Assembly (NCBI GenBank): GCA_963579925.1
Contig: CAUZJA010000008.1
Coordinates: 1-31,404 of the forward strand
Source: UBA1151 sp963579925
GTDB lineage: Bacteria; Chloroflexota; Dehalococcoidia; Lucifugimonadales; Lucifugimonadaceae
Length of the DNA stretch: 31,404 nucleotides
Reading direction: 5' to 3'
In this document: positions 22,683 to 31,143 of the stretch, one piece after another
Position numbering within the stretch: the stretch's first letter is position 1
Layout of the letters: each line of letters starts with the position of its first letter
Notes under the pieces: model-generated
Told to the model about the DNA's origin: nothing
What the model saw: only the letters and a program-made list of their open reading frames with translations
Database searches by the model: none
Made by a program: the position numbers and the translations under genes

Positions 22683-23185
22683 TCTTGTTCCGCCGCTAGC
22701 AGCTTTCGCTTTACTTCGAGGCCCTCTGGGCCTCCGAATCCGCCTAGCGAGCCGTCAGACCTGATTACTCGGTGGCAGGGCACCAGCATTGCTACGCGGT
22801 TGATCGCCATCGCCCGGCCTGCGGCTCTTGGTGCGCCGGGTCGGCCTGCTTCAGCGGCCAGCCATGCGTAGCTGCGGGTTTCGCCCCATGGAATGGTTCG
22901 GCATGCATCCCACATTGCGGCGGTGAGGGGTGGGGCGTCCGAGAAGTCAGTTGGGAGATCGTCGAGGGCGTCGCTATCGCCATCAAGGTACGCATCTATG
23001 GCGGTGCCAATCCCATCGAAATATTCCGGGTCGTTATCGCACTCGAGTTGGGCCGGGAATATGAGGTCTTCTGCTTCGTCGCGATCAGCTTCTGGGCTCG
23101 ACATCTGTGTGATGCCCTTGTCTGATGCCGCTGCCGCAATCCAGCCGTACTTGCTCTCCCAGACGTGGAATCTAGTGGCGCTCAT
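22679..23185 (-). CDS. ogt: methylated-DNA-protein-cysteine methyltransferase (Ogt/MGMT)
   Basis: 168-residue suicide repair protein that transfers alkyl groups from O6-alkylguanine in DNA to its own cysteine. The acceptor is Cys137 in the invariant PCHRVI motif. The helix-turn-helix region has IPWGETRSYAWLA, and the glycine hinge GSLGGFGG follows. The residue after the conserved Asn129 is Arg rather than Pro. The gene begins six bases after the transglutaminase-fold gene stop, so it is the last gene of the moxR-DUF58-transglutaminase transcript. That is an unusual place for a DNA repair enzyme. The TAA stop overlaps the dnaE stop on the other strand. Confidence 0.93.
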   Translation of the reverse strand: MSATRFHVWESKYGWIAAAASDKGITQMSSPEADRDEAEDLIFPAQLECDNDPEYFDGIGTAIDAYLDGDSDALDDLPTDFSDAPPLTAAMWDACRTIPWGETRSYAWLAAEAGRPGAPRAAGRAMAINRVAMLVPCHRVIRSDGSLGGFGGPEGLEVKRKLLAAEQD

Positions 23186-23191
23186 TTCTGA

Positions 23192-25822
23192 TCAACCTCG
23201 GCCGATCAGTCTGCTCCCGGCTCGCCCAATCAGCGCACGCCGCATCCGGCTCCATGCTTTGGAGAAATCCGCATCATCGTCATCGTCTGATGGAGGTCCA
23301 TAAGTTCGGCCCTCGTACGCCTCAGCGATGAAGCTGGCCGAATCGGTAATAGTTGGGATTGCCAGGGCTATATTCGATGCATACTCGCGCGGTGTTTGGC
23401 TGGGATCGCGGCCAAGTCCAGCGAATCGGGCCAGTCTGGTCATCTTCAGATAGGTGCGTTCAGCCGAACTGAGGCGCCACATGCGGAAATTCCAGGCTGT
23501 TATTGCCACAATTGCGAGTATCAGAACCGCCAAAATCGGAAGCGCTACTGGCAACACGGGGAAGCTAGTGCCACTTGCTGCCTCTTCATCCAACAGGCGT
23601 TGTGCTGCTGCAGCGGCGAGAGCTGCATCGCTGAATTCGGACAAATCTTCCGGGAAGAACTCAGCTTCGAAAAGTTGCTCGTTGGTTAGCCTTTGTCCAC
23701 CAGATAGGTCCTGCAAGTCTTGAGCCGGTACTCCGCGACCGAATACGCCATAGCCCGGAGTTCCTTCAACGTCCACCCAGCCGTAGCCCGGGAAGTAAGC
23801 CTGCGCCCAACCATGTCGGTCTGAACCCAGTATCACGAAGCGACTCTGCTCTGGTAGGAACGACCCCGGAGCGTAGCCAGCGATCATTCGCGCTGGAACG
23901 CCTGCGGCTCGCAACAATACTGCGGTGGCTGAGCCGAAGTACTGCGAGTAGCCCTTGAGCTGATCATCCCGGCACGGTGCCCGGCCTCCGTCTTGAGGAC
24001 ATGCTTCAGCCTGCGTCTCGAACAGAAAGTAGTCGATGGCATCCTGATCGGCTGTTGGTCCGAGTATGCCGAGGCTGTAGCCCTGCGCCTGCAAGAAATC
24101 TTGGACGGCTTTTGCTTTCTCAAGCGGCGTTTCTGCGCCTCGGCTCTCGACAATCTCCTGTGCCAACGCAGTGACTCTTTCGGGGAGGCTGTCAGGCAGT
24201 TGTAAGTAGCGGTCGGTTACCCACGTTGGATAGTCAGCGCCGGCCTCATCAAGTTCGTCATCTGTAGCCGTCGAGATCAGCTGATCAACTATGTATGGCT
24301 CGAGGGCATCGATCTGCGTCTTTGGTGAGAAGGCGATCTGTTCGGCGGGTGGAGCTTCCAGACGGCTGACTCGAATCCCCGTTAATTCGCCGTCACGAGT
24401 GATGGTCAGCGTGCCTGTAATGCCGGGAGGTAGAACGTCTGAAACTGCCTCCTGGATAGCCTCGTTCCCGGTTGGAGGCACTTCATCCTCATCAAGGAAC
24501 ACAAACTCATCCCACAGATCGTCTGCCAGTTGTTGAATATCTGCGGGTACTGAGCCAAGTCCGTCTGGGTTCATGGTGATCTGCCACTCGAGTGGTGCCA
24601 GAACCTGATTGAATCCTTCGATGTTGAGCGAAAGCGTTGCACCCACCGGCATGACCCAGTTGGCGTCGACAATTGGAATGAAACGCTGAGTGATCAATTG
24701 GCGGGACTTCAGATCGTCGCGCCTCGCAAGGATTTCGCCAGCCAGCGTTCGGTTTTCCGTCGTCGCGCCCGTCTGCCATCCCTGGCTCGTGTACTCCGAA
24801 TATATGTGTCCGGCGTGCAGTGTTGGGAATACGGAATCAACGTACATAACCGGATCGTCCGGTAGATCGATTGAGCCCTGGAATGGCAGTGACTCACGGA
24901 ACTGCCCGAATCCATTCGCATCTTTGCCTCGGACTCCAGAGAGCAGTCTGCCGAAGTCTTCATCAAGCGAGCGGAACGGATCTTTGAAGGTGTCCCAGAC
25001 AATACCCAGTTCGTCATTGCGGGGCTCCCACATTGGAAGCACAGACGCGATGAGGACCACTGGAATCGCCAGGATTATGCCGTGCTCCATGGAGAGTCGT
25101 CTGAGGTGTCTTGGGAATTTCATCCCGGCCTCAGCCCAACCTGCAGCACGTTGTATTGCGGTGACATGAGCGAAGAGGACTACTGCAATGGCCAGAAATA
25201 TGTAGAGCGTGTACTCGTACTGGCCGTGACGGTAGCTGAGGTTGATGATGATGGCCACGCCAAGCATGGTCACGGTTATCCAGACGTTCCTGAACTTGAA
25301 CAGTATCCAGGAAGAGGAGAACGCGACGAGCCAAGAAACCGCCAGTAGCATCACCTGAAATGGCAGGGAGTCGCGACTGATCCCGTCGTTGCGTGCAGCG
25401 CTCAACCAGAGGAAGAATCGATCCCAAATGTCTCTGGACGTCTCAATGATGTTATCGCCGTTAGCAGCATCACCAGCCTGCCAGAACACGACGACCCATC
25501 CAATTGAGAACGCAGCCAACGGCGAAAGGGGGATGCTGAATCGATGCCGGGCTGCTGCTGCGCCGATAAATCCACCAAGGATCACGGTCACTTGAGTGTT
25601 GGGGCCCTCCAGCCAGCCAGCCAACTGAACGGACCAGGCTACAGATGATAAGAGTCCAAGCAGCAATATGAGCGTTATGCCATCTTCGTAGGTGCGAAGG
25701 TCAAAGTATCGTCCGAGAGTTCGTTCTGCGAACGAAGAAACGCTTCCTTCCATCGATGATGGACTGATCTTCGGCGCTTGGACTGCGCCTGTTGGCTGGA
25801 GCGTGCCTGCGCTGGTGCTCAT
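23192..25822 (-). CDS. membrane transglutaminase-fold protein with Cys-to-Ser active site
   Basis: 876-residue TgpA-like protein. About seven hydrophobic helices fill residues 45-265, followed by a large extracytoplasmic region with the transglutaminase core near 600-700. A C-terminal membrane helix is at about 752-776 (VLPVALPILAVLILAIVAI), and a short cytoplasmic tail carries a DUF4129-like segment. The core reads GYSQYFGSATAVLLRAAGVPARMIAGY, then DRHGWAQAYFPGYGW, then VDVEGTPG. The nucleophile expected as Cys is Ser626, His670 is kept, and the expected Asp is Glu686. It may be inactive, structural, or a Ser-His-Glu hydrolase. The start overlaps the DUF58 stop (ATGA). Such MoxR/DUF58/transglutaminase sets are thought to act on cell-surface proteins. 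Confidence 0.88.
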   Translation of the reverse strand: MSTSAGTLQPTGAVQAPKISPSSMEGSVSSFAERTLGRYFDLRTYEDGITLILLLGLLSSVAWSVQLAGWLEGPNTQVTVILGGFIGAAAARHRFSIPLSPLAAFSIGWVVVFWQAGDAANGDNIIETSRDIWDRFFLWLSAARNDGISRDSLPFQVMLLAVSWLVAFSSSWILFKFRNVWITVTMLGVAIIINLSYRHGQYEYTLYIFLAIAVVLFAHVTAIQRAAGWAEAGMKFPRHLRRLSMEHGIILAIPVVLIASVLPMWEPRNDELGIVWDTFKDPFRSLDEDFGRLLSGVRGKDANGFGQFRESLPFQGSIDLPDDPVMYVDSVFPTLHAGHIYSEYTSQGWQTGATTENRTLAGEILARRDDLKSRQLITQRFIPIVDANWVMPVGATLSLNIEGFNQVLAPLEWQITMNPDGLGSVPADIQQLADDLWDEFVFLDEDEVPPTGNEAIQEAVSDVLPPGITGTLTITRDGELTGIRVSRLEAPPAEQIAFSPKTQIDALEPYIVDQLISTATDDELDEAGADYPTWVTDRYLQLPDSLPERVTALAQEIVESRGAETPLEKAKAVQDFLQAQGYSLGILGPTADQDAIDYFLFETQAEACPQDGGRAPCRDDQLKGYSQYFGSATAVLLRAAGVPARMIAGYAPGSFLPEQSRFVILGSDRHGWAQAYFPGYGWVDVEGTPGYGVFGRGVPAQDLQDLSGGQRLTNEQLFEAEFFPEDLSEFSDAALAAAAAQRLLDEEAASGTSFPVLPVALPILAVLILAIVAITAWNFRMWRLSSAERTYLKMTRLARFAGLGRDPSQTPREYASNIALAIPTITDSASFIAEAYEGRTYGPPSDDDDDADFSKAWSRMRRALIGRAGSRLIGRG

Positions 25823-27171
25823 CCCGCAGCCTCATTTATCGCTTGCGATCGATGAAACACGGTCTGAGCCTCAGGCTCGGCCAATGCGGCGGCGGCAGAC
25901 ATTCCCTGCCGAACCATGTACGTCTTCACCCCATGGGCAATGAGCCTTGCCCGGGGCGACTCAGATACATCTTCGGGGTCCCACGACTGCCGGTCCATGA
26001 TGACCGCAACGGTGTAGACACCGCGTTTCTGCAGCGCACCCATAGCGTCCACCCAGTCGGCATCAGGAGACGACGTGACTATAACCAGTGATGAGCCTCG
26101 GCTTACATCCCGCTCTATTTCAGCAATCAGGGAGAAGACTGGCTGAGTCCCCTCCGGCTTACTTCGAGCGATGTGCCGGATTATGTTCAGGCGTTGACTG
26201 GCGCTTCTGTCTGGTCGGGACAGCAGTGTTCTTGAACCAGCGCCTGAGAACCCCACAGGGAGTTGAAGCGACAGGTACTTGTTTATGGTTGAGGCAACGA
26301 TGGTGGCTGCCGTCTCGTCAGTTGAGTGCGCACCCTCGCCAAGGGCCTGCTCAGCCTCTTGATCCATGATGACCCACATCTCGTTGGAACGGCCCTGATC
26401 AAACGTCTTCACCATCAACTTGCCGGTACGCGCAGTGCTGCGCCAGTGAATCCGGCTGATGCCATCCCCAGAGTCGTAGTCTCTGATTGAGGACACCTCT
26501 GGCGAGAGCACATAGCTGTGGCGGCGGCGTGCCGTTTCGCCTGTCACCAGTGCTGACGGCGCTGCATAATCAGGAATCTCTGAAACCCTTGGGAACACGA
26601 CCAAATTCTGGTGATCAGCCTGCTGTACTTCGTGCGGGAACAGTCCAAACGGGTCTGACGATCTGATCACCAGTGGCCCAAGGTTGAATTCACCGCGTTG
26701 TTGGACCGTGAAATCGATATCGAATTGACGATGTGAGATCAGGCTGGGGAGGCTGACGACCTCTGCGATTTTCAAGTCTGGAATATCTGTCTTGTCTTCA
26801 ACCTCAATCCAGCTCTTGGGAAGTCCCGTTTTGTTGCGGAGGACGAACGACTCGGTGACACGGTCGCCTACGCTAACCTCTTTGGCCGGTCGCGTTACCT
26901 GGGCTGAGATTGAGTCAGATCCCCATCTAGACCACACCCAAGAGATGATGATCAGGAGAATCAGCGCATAGTTCATCCGAACGGCCAGGTCGAATCCCGT
27001 CGCCATTCCAGAGGAGAGCATGATGACGATCAGAATGCCAAGAATGTAGAGGCGAGGTGATCCGGGAAGTCGACGCCGCGGCGCAGCATCTTCCGACTCA
27101 TCCGTCGGGGCTGAAATAGAAGGCCGTAGCCCCGGCCGGACTCTTTGAGTTACATCAGGCATGCGCACCAC
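25819..27171 (-). CDS. DUF58 domain protein
   Basis: 450-residue membrane-anchored protein with two N-terminal helices (about 41-58 and 67-82). A beta-rich middle domain follows, and then the DUF58 signature RDYDSGDGISRIHWRSTARTG around residues 230-250. The C-terminal half resembles a von Willebrand A fold (MWVIMDQEAEQ), without a clear DxSxS metal site. DUF58 proteins are typical partners of MoxR ATPases. The start is GTG at 27171 or ATG at 27162; the two differ by three residues. Its stop overlaps the transglutaminase-fold gene start by four bases, so the two are translationally coupled. It follows moxR by 68 bases. Confidence 0.88.
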   Translation of the reverse strand: MVRMPDVTQRVRPGLRPSISAPTDESEDAAPRRRLPGSPRLYILGILIVIMLSSGMATGFDLAVRMNYALILLIIISWVWSRWGSDSISAQVTRPAKEVSVGDRVTESFVLRNKTGLPKSWIEVEDKTDIPDLKIAEVVSLPSLISHRQFDIDFTVQQRGEFNLGPLVIRSSDPFGLFPHEVQQADHQNLVVFPRVSEIPDYAAPSALVTGETARRRHSYVLSPEVSSIRDYDSGDGISRIHWRSTARTGKLMVKTFDQGRSNEMWVIMDQEAEQALGEGAHSTDETAATIVASTINKYLSLQLPVGFSGAGSRTLLSRPDRSASQRLNIIRHIARSKPEGTQPVFSLIAEIERDVSRGSSLVIVTSSPDADWVDAMGALQKRGVYTVAVIMDRQSWDPEDVSESPRARLIAHGVKTYMVRQGMSAAAALAEPEAQTVFHRSQAINEAAG

Positions 27172-27239
27172 TACTCGGACTCCCTCGCGTTAGCTGAGGC
27201 AGGTTCCGAACGTAACTGCGGCTGGGCGTCATTAGATTC

Positions 27240-28298
27240 CTAAGCTGTTGTTCCAGCGGCCGGGCGGGTTCCGGCGGATCCACCGGGTACGGATGTCGCG
27301 TCCAGAATCTCACTAACGATGATTTCACCCGTTGCTTCTCGCATCCGAGCGGCCGGAGTGAGGATCAGCCTGTGACTCATCACGGGAGAAGCGATCGCTT
27401 TGACGTCATCTGGAATTACATACTCGCGACCATCCATCAAAGCGATAGCCTGGCTACCTCTCAGCATCGCCAGAGATGCTCTGGGGGAGACGCCAAGCGC
27501 AATGTCTGAGTGATCTCTGGTGGCGTTGGAAAGAGTCACGATGTACTCCTTGACCAGATCGTCCACGTAGATCTTTCGAACGTTCTGCTGCAGATTCACG
27601 ATATCTGCCGGAGTCGCAACAGGCTCAAGATCAGCGATCGGCTCGCTCGTCATCTGGGAGTTCATTATCTCAATCTCTTGCATGGGATTCGGATAGCCCA
27701 TGGAGATTCGCAGGAAAAATCGGTCGAGTTGTGCCTCAGGCAGCGGGAATGTTCCCTCGTACTCGATAGGGTTTTGTGTGGCCAGGACCATGAACGGAGC
27801 AGGAAGTTTATAAGTCACACCATCAACGCTGATCTGACTCTCTTCCATCGCTTCAAGGAGAGCGGACTGAGTCTTTGGCGTGGCACGGTTGATCTCATCA
27901 GCAAGGACAATCTCAGACATGATTGGCCCGTGACGGAATTCAAATTCGTTGGTCTTCTGGTTATAGACAGAAACGCCGGTAACGTCGCTCGGCAATAAGT
28001 CAGGGGTGAACTGCAGGCGTCGGAACTGACAGCCTGCGCTACGGGCAATGCTTCGGGCCAGCATTGTCTTACCAACGCCGGGCACATCTTCGATCAGAGC
28101 GTGCCCACCAGCAATGAGGGCAACAACGCCCAACTGCACGGGGTCGCGTTTGCCAATAATGACCTTCTCAACGTTGTCAACAAGTTGCTGGGCGAGGTCT
28201 CTTGGTCCGGCCGTCGTGGTCACGTGCAGTCTTCTTTCTGTGCTTCTGCTGATCCCGTTGAGGTGGCTTGATGGAGCGCCCAACTCAATTGCAACCAT
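27240..28298 (-). CDS. moxR: MoxR-family AAA+ ATPase
   Basis: 352-residue AAA+ chaperone-like ATPase of the MoxR (AAA_3) family. Walker A is in IEDVPGVGKTMLARSIA, Walker B in EIVLADEINRATPKTQSALL with the sensor-like LATQNPIEYEGTFPLPEAQLDRF, and the lid domain contains GVSPRASLAMLRGSQAIAL. It probably remodels or activates the membrane proteins encoded downstream. The first 25-30 residues are not conserved, so a GTG at 28223 (starting VTTTAGP) is an alternative start. It is the first gene of a four-gene minus-strand operon. An imperfect 10-bp inverted repeat lies 30-60 bases upstream of the start. Confidence 0.92.
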   Translation of the reverse strand: MVAIELGAPSSHLNGISRSTERRLHVTTTAGPRDLAQQLVDNVEKVIIGKRDPVQLGVVALIAGGHALIEDVPGVGKTMLARSIARSAGCQFRRLQFTPDLLPSDVTGVSVYNQKTNEFEFRHGPIMSEIVLADEINRATPKTQSALLEAMEESQISVDGVTYKLPAPFMVLATQNPIEYEGTFPLPEAQLDRFFLRISMGYPNPMQEIEIMNSQMTSEPIADLEPVATPADIVNLQQNVRKIYVDDLVKEYIVTLSNATRDHSDIALGVSPRASLAMLRGSQAIALMDGREYVIPDDVKAIASPVMSHRLILTPAARMREATGEIIVSEILDATSVPGGSAGTRPAAGTTA

Positions 28299-28327
28299 TC
28301 TTGTGGGCGTCCACGGTATCTCATGCG

Positions 28328-28358
28328 TCTAATACGACGGCATAACCATCGCATTAGA
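28328..28358. promoter_or_regulatory. 10-bp inverted repeat, possible operator of the moxR operon
   Basis: TCTAATACGA (28328-28337) and TCGCATTAGA (28349-28358) are complementary at 9 of 10 positions, with an 11-base spacer. The half-sites are 21 bases apart centre to centre, two helical turns, as for a dimeric helix-turn-helix regulator. It lies just upstream of moxR and downstream of nothing on that strand except the tRNA-Val gene, so control of moxR is the simplest reading. Confidence 0.45.
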
Positions 28359-28416
28359 TCGGACCGTGCGCATCACAAGAACTTGTTATTTGCTATTTTT
28401 CGGATCAGTCAGGAAG

Positions 28417-28493
28417 TGGTGGGCAGTAGAGGACTCGAACCTCTGGCCTTCTGTGTGTAAGACAGACGCTCTAACCAACTGAGCTAACCGCCC
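28417..28493 (-). tRNA. tRNA-Val (anticodon TAC)
   Basis: The minus-strand cloverleaf has acceptor GGGCGGT/ACTGCCC (with one G-U pair), a D arm around AGCTCAGTTGGTTAGAGC, an anticodon loop containing TTACACA with anticodon TAC (reads GUA and likely other GUN codons), and a T arm around AGAGGTTCGAGTCCTCT. The discriminator is A and CCA is encoded at 28419-28417. It stands alone upstream of the moxR operon. Confidence 0.95.
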
Positions 28494-28662
28494 CCAACTG
28501 AACCATTGTGCCAGTTTTGAACGAGGGCGAACACTACAACGACAACATTAAGATCATATTGGCCACCACAGCCATCTCTATCCGGGGAGTGAAACGTACG
28601 TAATTGCAGTTTGGTTCCCGTCTCAGCGAGATACATAGCGTGACCGAGTATCATCGTCAGCA

Positions 28663-28983
28663 ATGCGAGTTGACCATGAAACCAAGTGCCCGGAGTGCGG
28701 TACATATTCCGCGATAGACGCGAACTACTGCTCAAACTGCGCACATGAGTTCGGACCATCGAACTGCCCAAACTGCCAGGCGGAACTGCAAGATGGCGCC
28801 ACGTTCTGTTCTGAGTGCGGCCTCAGCGTGAGGTCCTCAGACAGTAGTGGCGGACCTAATAATCGAGTCTCGCAGAACGTGCGAGTGATCGTTGATCGAC
28901 GCGGTGGATGTGCATCGGGGTGCTTGATCCCGTTGCTGCTGCTGGTGGTCGTAACGGTGTTTGTGTGCGGAGCTGCTATTTAG
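28663..28983 (+). CDS. double zinc-ribbon protein with C-terminal membrane anchor
   Basis: 106-residue protein with two CxxC...CxxC zinc ribbons: Cys9/12/23/26 and Cys35/38/49/52. A polar Ser/Asn-rich linker (55-80) follows, then one hydrophobic helix (about 87-105, CLIPLLLLVVVTVFVCGAAI). The arrangement predicts a tail-anchored protein with its zinc domain in the cytoplasm. Zinc-ribbon modules of this type often mediate protein or nucleic-acid contacts; no specific role can be assigned. TATCAT eight bases before the ATG, with no ribosome binding site, suggests near-leaderless transcription. The Cys content argues strongly against a chance frame. Confidence 0.8.
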   Translation: MRVDHETKCPECGTYSAIDANYCSNCAHEFGPSNCPNCQAELQDGATFCSECGLSVRSSDSSGGPNNRVSQNVRVIVDRRGGCASGCLIPLLLLVVVTVFVCGAAI

Positions 28984-29269
28984 GCTCGTCGTTCGGTCGC
29001 GGCCTTACTCCATGGCATGATGAAGTTTGATTTTAATGTAATCGTCCGGGCTCCTTATTATCATTTTGGCCTTGAATCTGTAATAAGAAAGATGAGTAGA
29101 CCTCTGTATTTCAATTTGAGTCAATACAGATGCAAAGATAATTTTGATGGCCCAAAACCAAAATCGCGCCTCTGCCTACAGTGGCCCCTGAGCGCTACAC
29201 TTATACAGCGCGGTATCTAGTTCTTACTTTGCATTCCCGTTCAGCGTTAAAGGAAATCGGCCCGCCCCG
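28984..29269. other. AT-rich non-coding patch with nested inverted repeats
   Basis: This stretch is visibly richer in A and T than the rest of the window. It has inverted repeats of 7 bp (29054-29060 with 29081-29087) and 8 bp (29103-29110 with 29123-29130). A 67-codon frame at 29017-29220 has no recognisable motif and is not called. AGGAAA near its end (29251-29256) is the ribosome binding site of the SCO1 gene. It could be a small RNA locus or an acquired remnant. Confidence 0.4.
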
Positions 29270-30067
29270 GTGAATTCCACAGAGTCCAACTCGATCCCAA
29301 CCGACACACACGACCTCGACGACTCCGATCAGTCTCAATCGCGCAGTTTCCTTGAGAGCAAAATCTGGTTTGGCCTATTCGTCGTCGCGGGTATCGCAGT
29401 TGCCATAACGTCGTGGATCCTCCTGACCCGGGCCAATTCCGCGCTTGAGTCGTTCACCTACACAGAGTTTGATCCGCCCAAGGATTCGCTGGATTTCAGC
29501 CTTACAGACCAGCACGGCGAAACGTTTACGCTGTCTGATCACGCGGGCGAGGCGACTGTCCTCACCTTCCTCTACACAAGCTGCGCCGATGTCTGCCCCT
29601 TCGTCGGCGCCAAGCTGAGAGAAGTGCTGGATATCCTTGGTGACGATGCTGATGGCCTGAATATTGCAGTGGTCACTATGGACCCTGAGCGAGACACGCC
29701 TGAACGGGTGATCGCGTACGGCGAGCGCCTGAGAATGGACAGCGAATGGAACTATCTCCTTGCCGAACAGCCGGCACTCGAGCCGATCTGGCAGGAGTAC
29801 TTCGTGGGGTTACCGACGATTGGCGAGCAGACGGTATTCGCTACACAGGACGATATAGAGCGTTACGAGCTAAATCTTGGCCTGAGCGATCTCAACGAGC
29901 GATCAGCAAATGACGCCCGATTTGAGTTCGGAGGTGGCTACGATGTAGGCCATTCAACGCCGGTGATCATTATCGACAAAAATCTAAAAGTACGCATTGT
30001 GGCGGGTCAGCATCTTGATCCGATGGAGTTCGCTGCAGACGTCCGGAAGGTGCTCAATGAGAGCTAG
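29270..30067 (+). CDS. SCO1/SenC family copper chaperone for cytochrome oxidase
   Basis: 265-residue membrane-anchored thioredoxin-fold protein that delivers copper to the CuA site of cytochrome c oxidase. It has an acidic N-terminal tail, one membrane helix at about 33-53, and then the thioredoxin fold outside. The copper ligands are Cys105 and Cys109 (TSCADVCPF) and His228 (VGHSTPVIIID). All three are conserved, so copper binding is expected. The start is GTG with AGGAAA about 13 bases upstream. Nine bases separate it from the CtaG-like gene, which belongs to the same assembly process. Confidence 0.92.
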   Translation: MNSTESNSIPTDTHDLDDSDQSQSRSFLESKIWFGLFVVAGIAVAITSWILLTRANSALESFTYTEFDPPKDSLDFSLTDQHGETFTLSDHAGEATVLTFLYTSCADVCPFVGAKLREVLDILGDDADGLNIAVVTMDPERDTPERVIAYGERLRMDSEWNYLLAEQPALEPIWQEYFVGLPTIGEQTVFATQDDIERYELNLGLSDLNERSANDARFEFGGGYDVGHSTPVIIIDKNLKVRIVAGQHLDPMEFAADVRKVLNES

Positions 30068-30076
30068 AGGAGTCCG

Positions 30077-31093
30077 TTGAACCGCCTGATTCGCCATTCG
30101 TTCGTCGGCTGGCCTCGAATCTTCTACGCGCTCTTGGCGGCACTGTTGTTCAGCGCCATAGCCGCGACCACAGCCTCTGCTAATTCGCACCTGCCGGAGA
30201 CCAGCGATATCTGGAAGATGTGGGTCCCAGATCCACTGGCGATCTTCGTGTTCGGTGGACTTGGCTTTCTCTACTTCAGAGGATTGCGAGACTGGAAGAA
30301 GCGCAGTCGGCCGCACGGCAAATGGAAAGTGATCTCGTTTTACACTGGCCTGATCTTTATGCTTGGTGCGCTGATTTCACCGCTTGATCCGCTCTCAGAC
30401 CAGCTCTTCTTAATGCACATGATCCAGCATGTGATCATCCGTGCCATCGCGCCAATCCTGCTCATCCTGGGCGCCCCCGTGACGCCGGTACTGAGAGGGC
30501 TCCCGATCGAATTGCGCATGGGGCTCGTCAGTCCGCTAGTGTCCAATCCGATGCTGCGCAAGGCGTACTCAGTGTTCCAGCATCCGGTGCTCATGCCGGG
30601 ACTATTTGTGGTCGTGCTGTTCTTCTGGGCGCTACCGGAGTTCCACGATGCTGCCGTTGAAAGCTTCTGGCTCCACTACCTGATGCACCTGACCATGACG
30701 TCAACCGGCCTGCTCTTTTGGTGGCTCATCATTGATCCCAAGCCTCACCGCTCAAAAGTCCACTTCGGGCCCCGCATCCTCATCATGGGGCTAACGTTGT
30801 TTCCAAACACCACGCTGGGCGCCATAATCACGTTCTCAGAGTCGATCCAGTACAAGGCGTACGGTATCGAGAGGCTATGGGGAGTCGCTCCGCTTGACGA
30901 TCAGACGCGCGGCGCACTTATCCAGTGGTTCGCCGTGGACATGATGGCGCTGGCGGCGGCCATAGTGATTTTCACCATGTGGTATCAGCAAGAACGTGCA
31001 GACGATAGGAGACGGCTTCGTCTGCGGCTGCGTGCACAGGAGTTGGAGCGTCAATCTCTGGCAGAAATAGCACCAACGCCCGAGGCAGAGTAA
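30077..31093 (+). CDS. ctaG: CtaG-type (caa3) cytochrome c oxidase assembly membrane protein
   Basis: 338-residue polytopic membrane protein of the caa3-oxidase CtaG family, required for copper-dependent assembly of the oxidase. An N-terminal hydrophobic segment (16-36) may be a signal or anchor. About seven further helices follow, with conserved HMIQHVI and HYLMHLTM histidine pairs, probable copper ligands in the membrane. The C-terminal 35 residues form a charged, probably coiled-coil tail (RRRLRLRLRAQELE). The TTG start has AGAGGAG five bases upstream. It is co-transcribed with SCO1. The oxidase subunits themselves are not in this window. Confidence 0.88.
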   Translation: MNRLIRHSFVGWPRIFYALLAALLFSAIAATTASANSHLPETSDIWKMWVPDPLAIFVFGGLGFLYFRGLRDWKKRSRPHGKWKVISFYTGLIFMLGALISPLDPLSDQLFLMHMIQHVIIRAIAPILLILGAPVTPVLRGLPIELRMGLVSPLVSNPMLRKAYSVFQHPVLMPGLFVVVLFFWALPEFHDAAVESFWLHYLMHLTMTSTGLLFWWLIIDPKPHRSKVHFGPRILIMGLTLFPNTTLGAIITFSESIQYKAYGIERLWGVAPLDDQTRGALIQWFAVDMMALAAAIVIFTMWYQQERADDRRRLRLRLRAQELERQSLAEIAPTPEAE

Positions 31094-31143
31094 GCTTCAC
31101 CGATAATTTTTATGATTGGCGCAGTGCGAGGGACTCAAGACAA

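Noticed and set aside
29017..29220. 67-codon open frame in the AT-rich patch
   Set aside because: No motif, no ribosome binding site of note, odd composition and it lies over inverted repeats; it is treated as non-coding.
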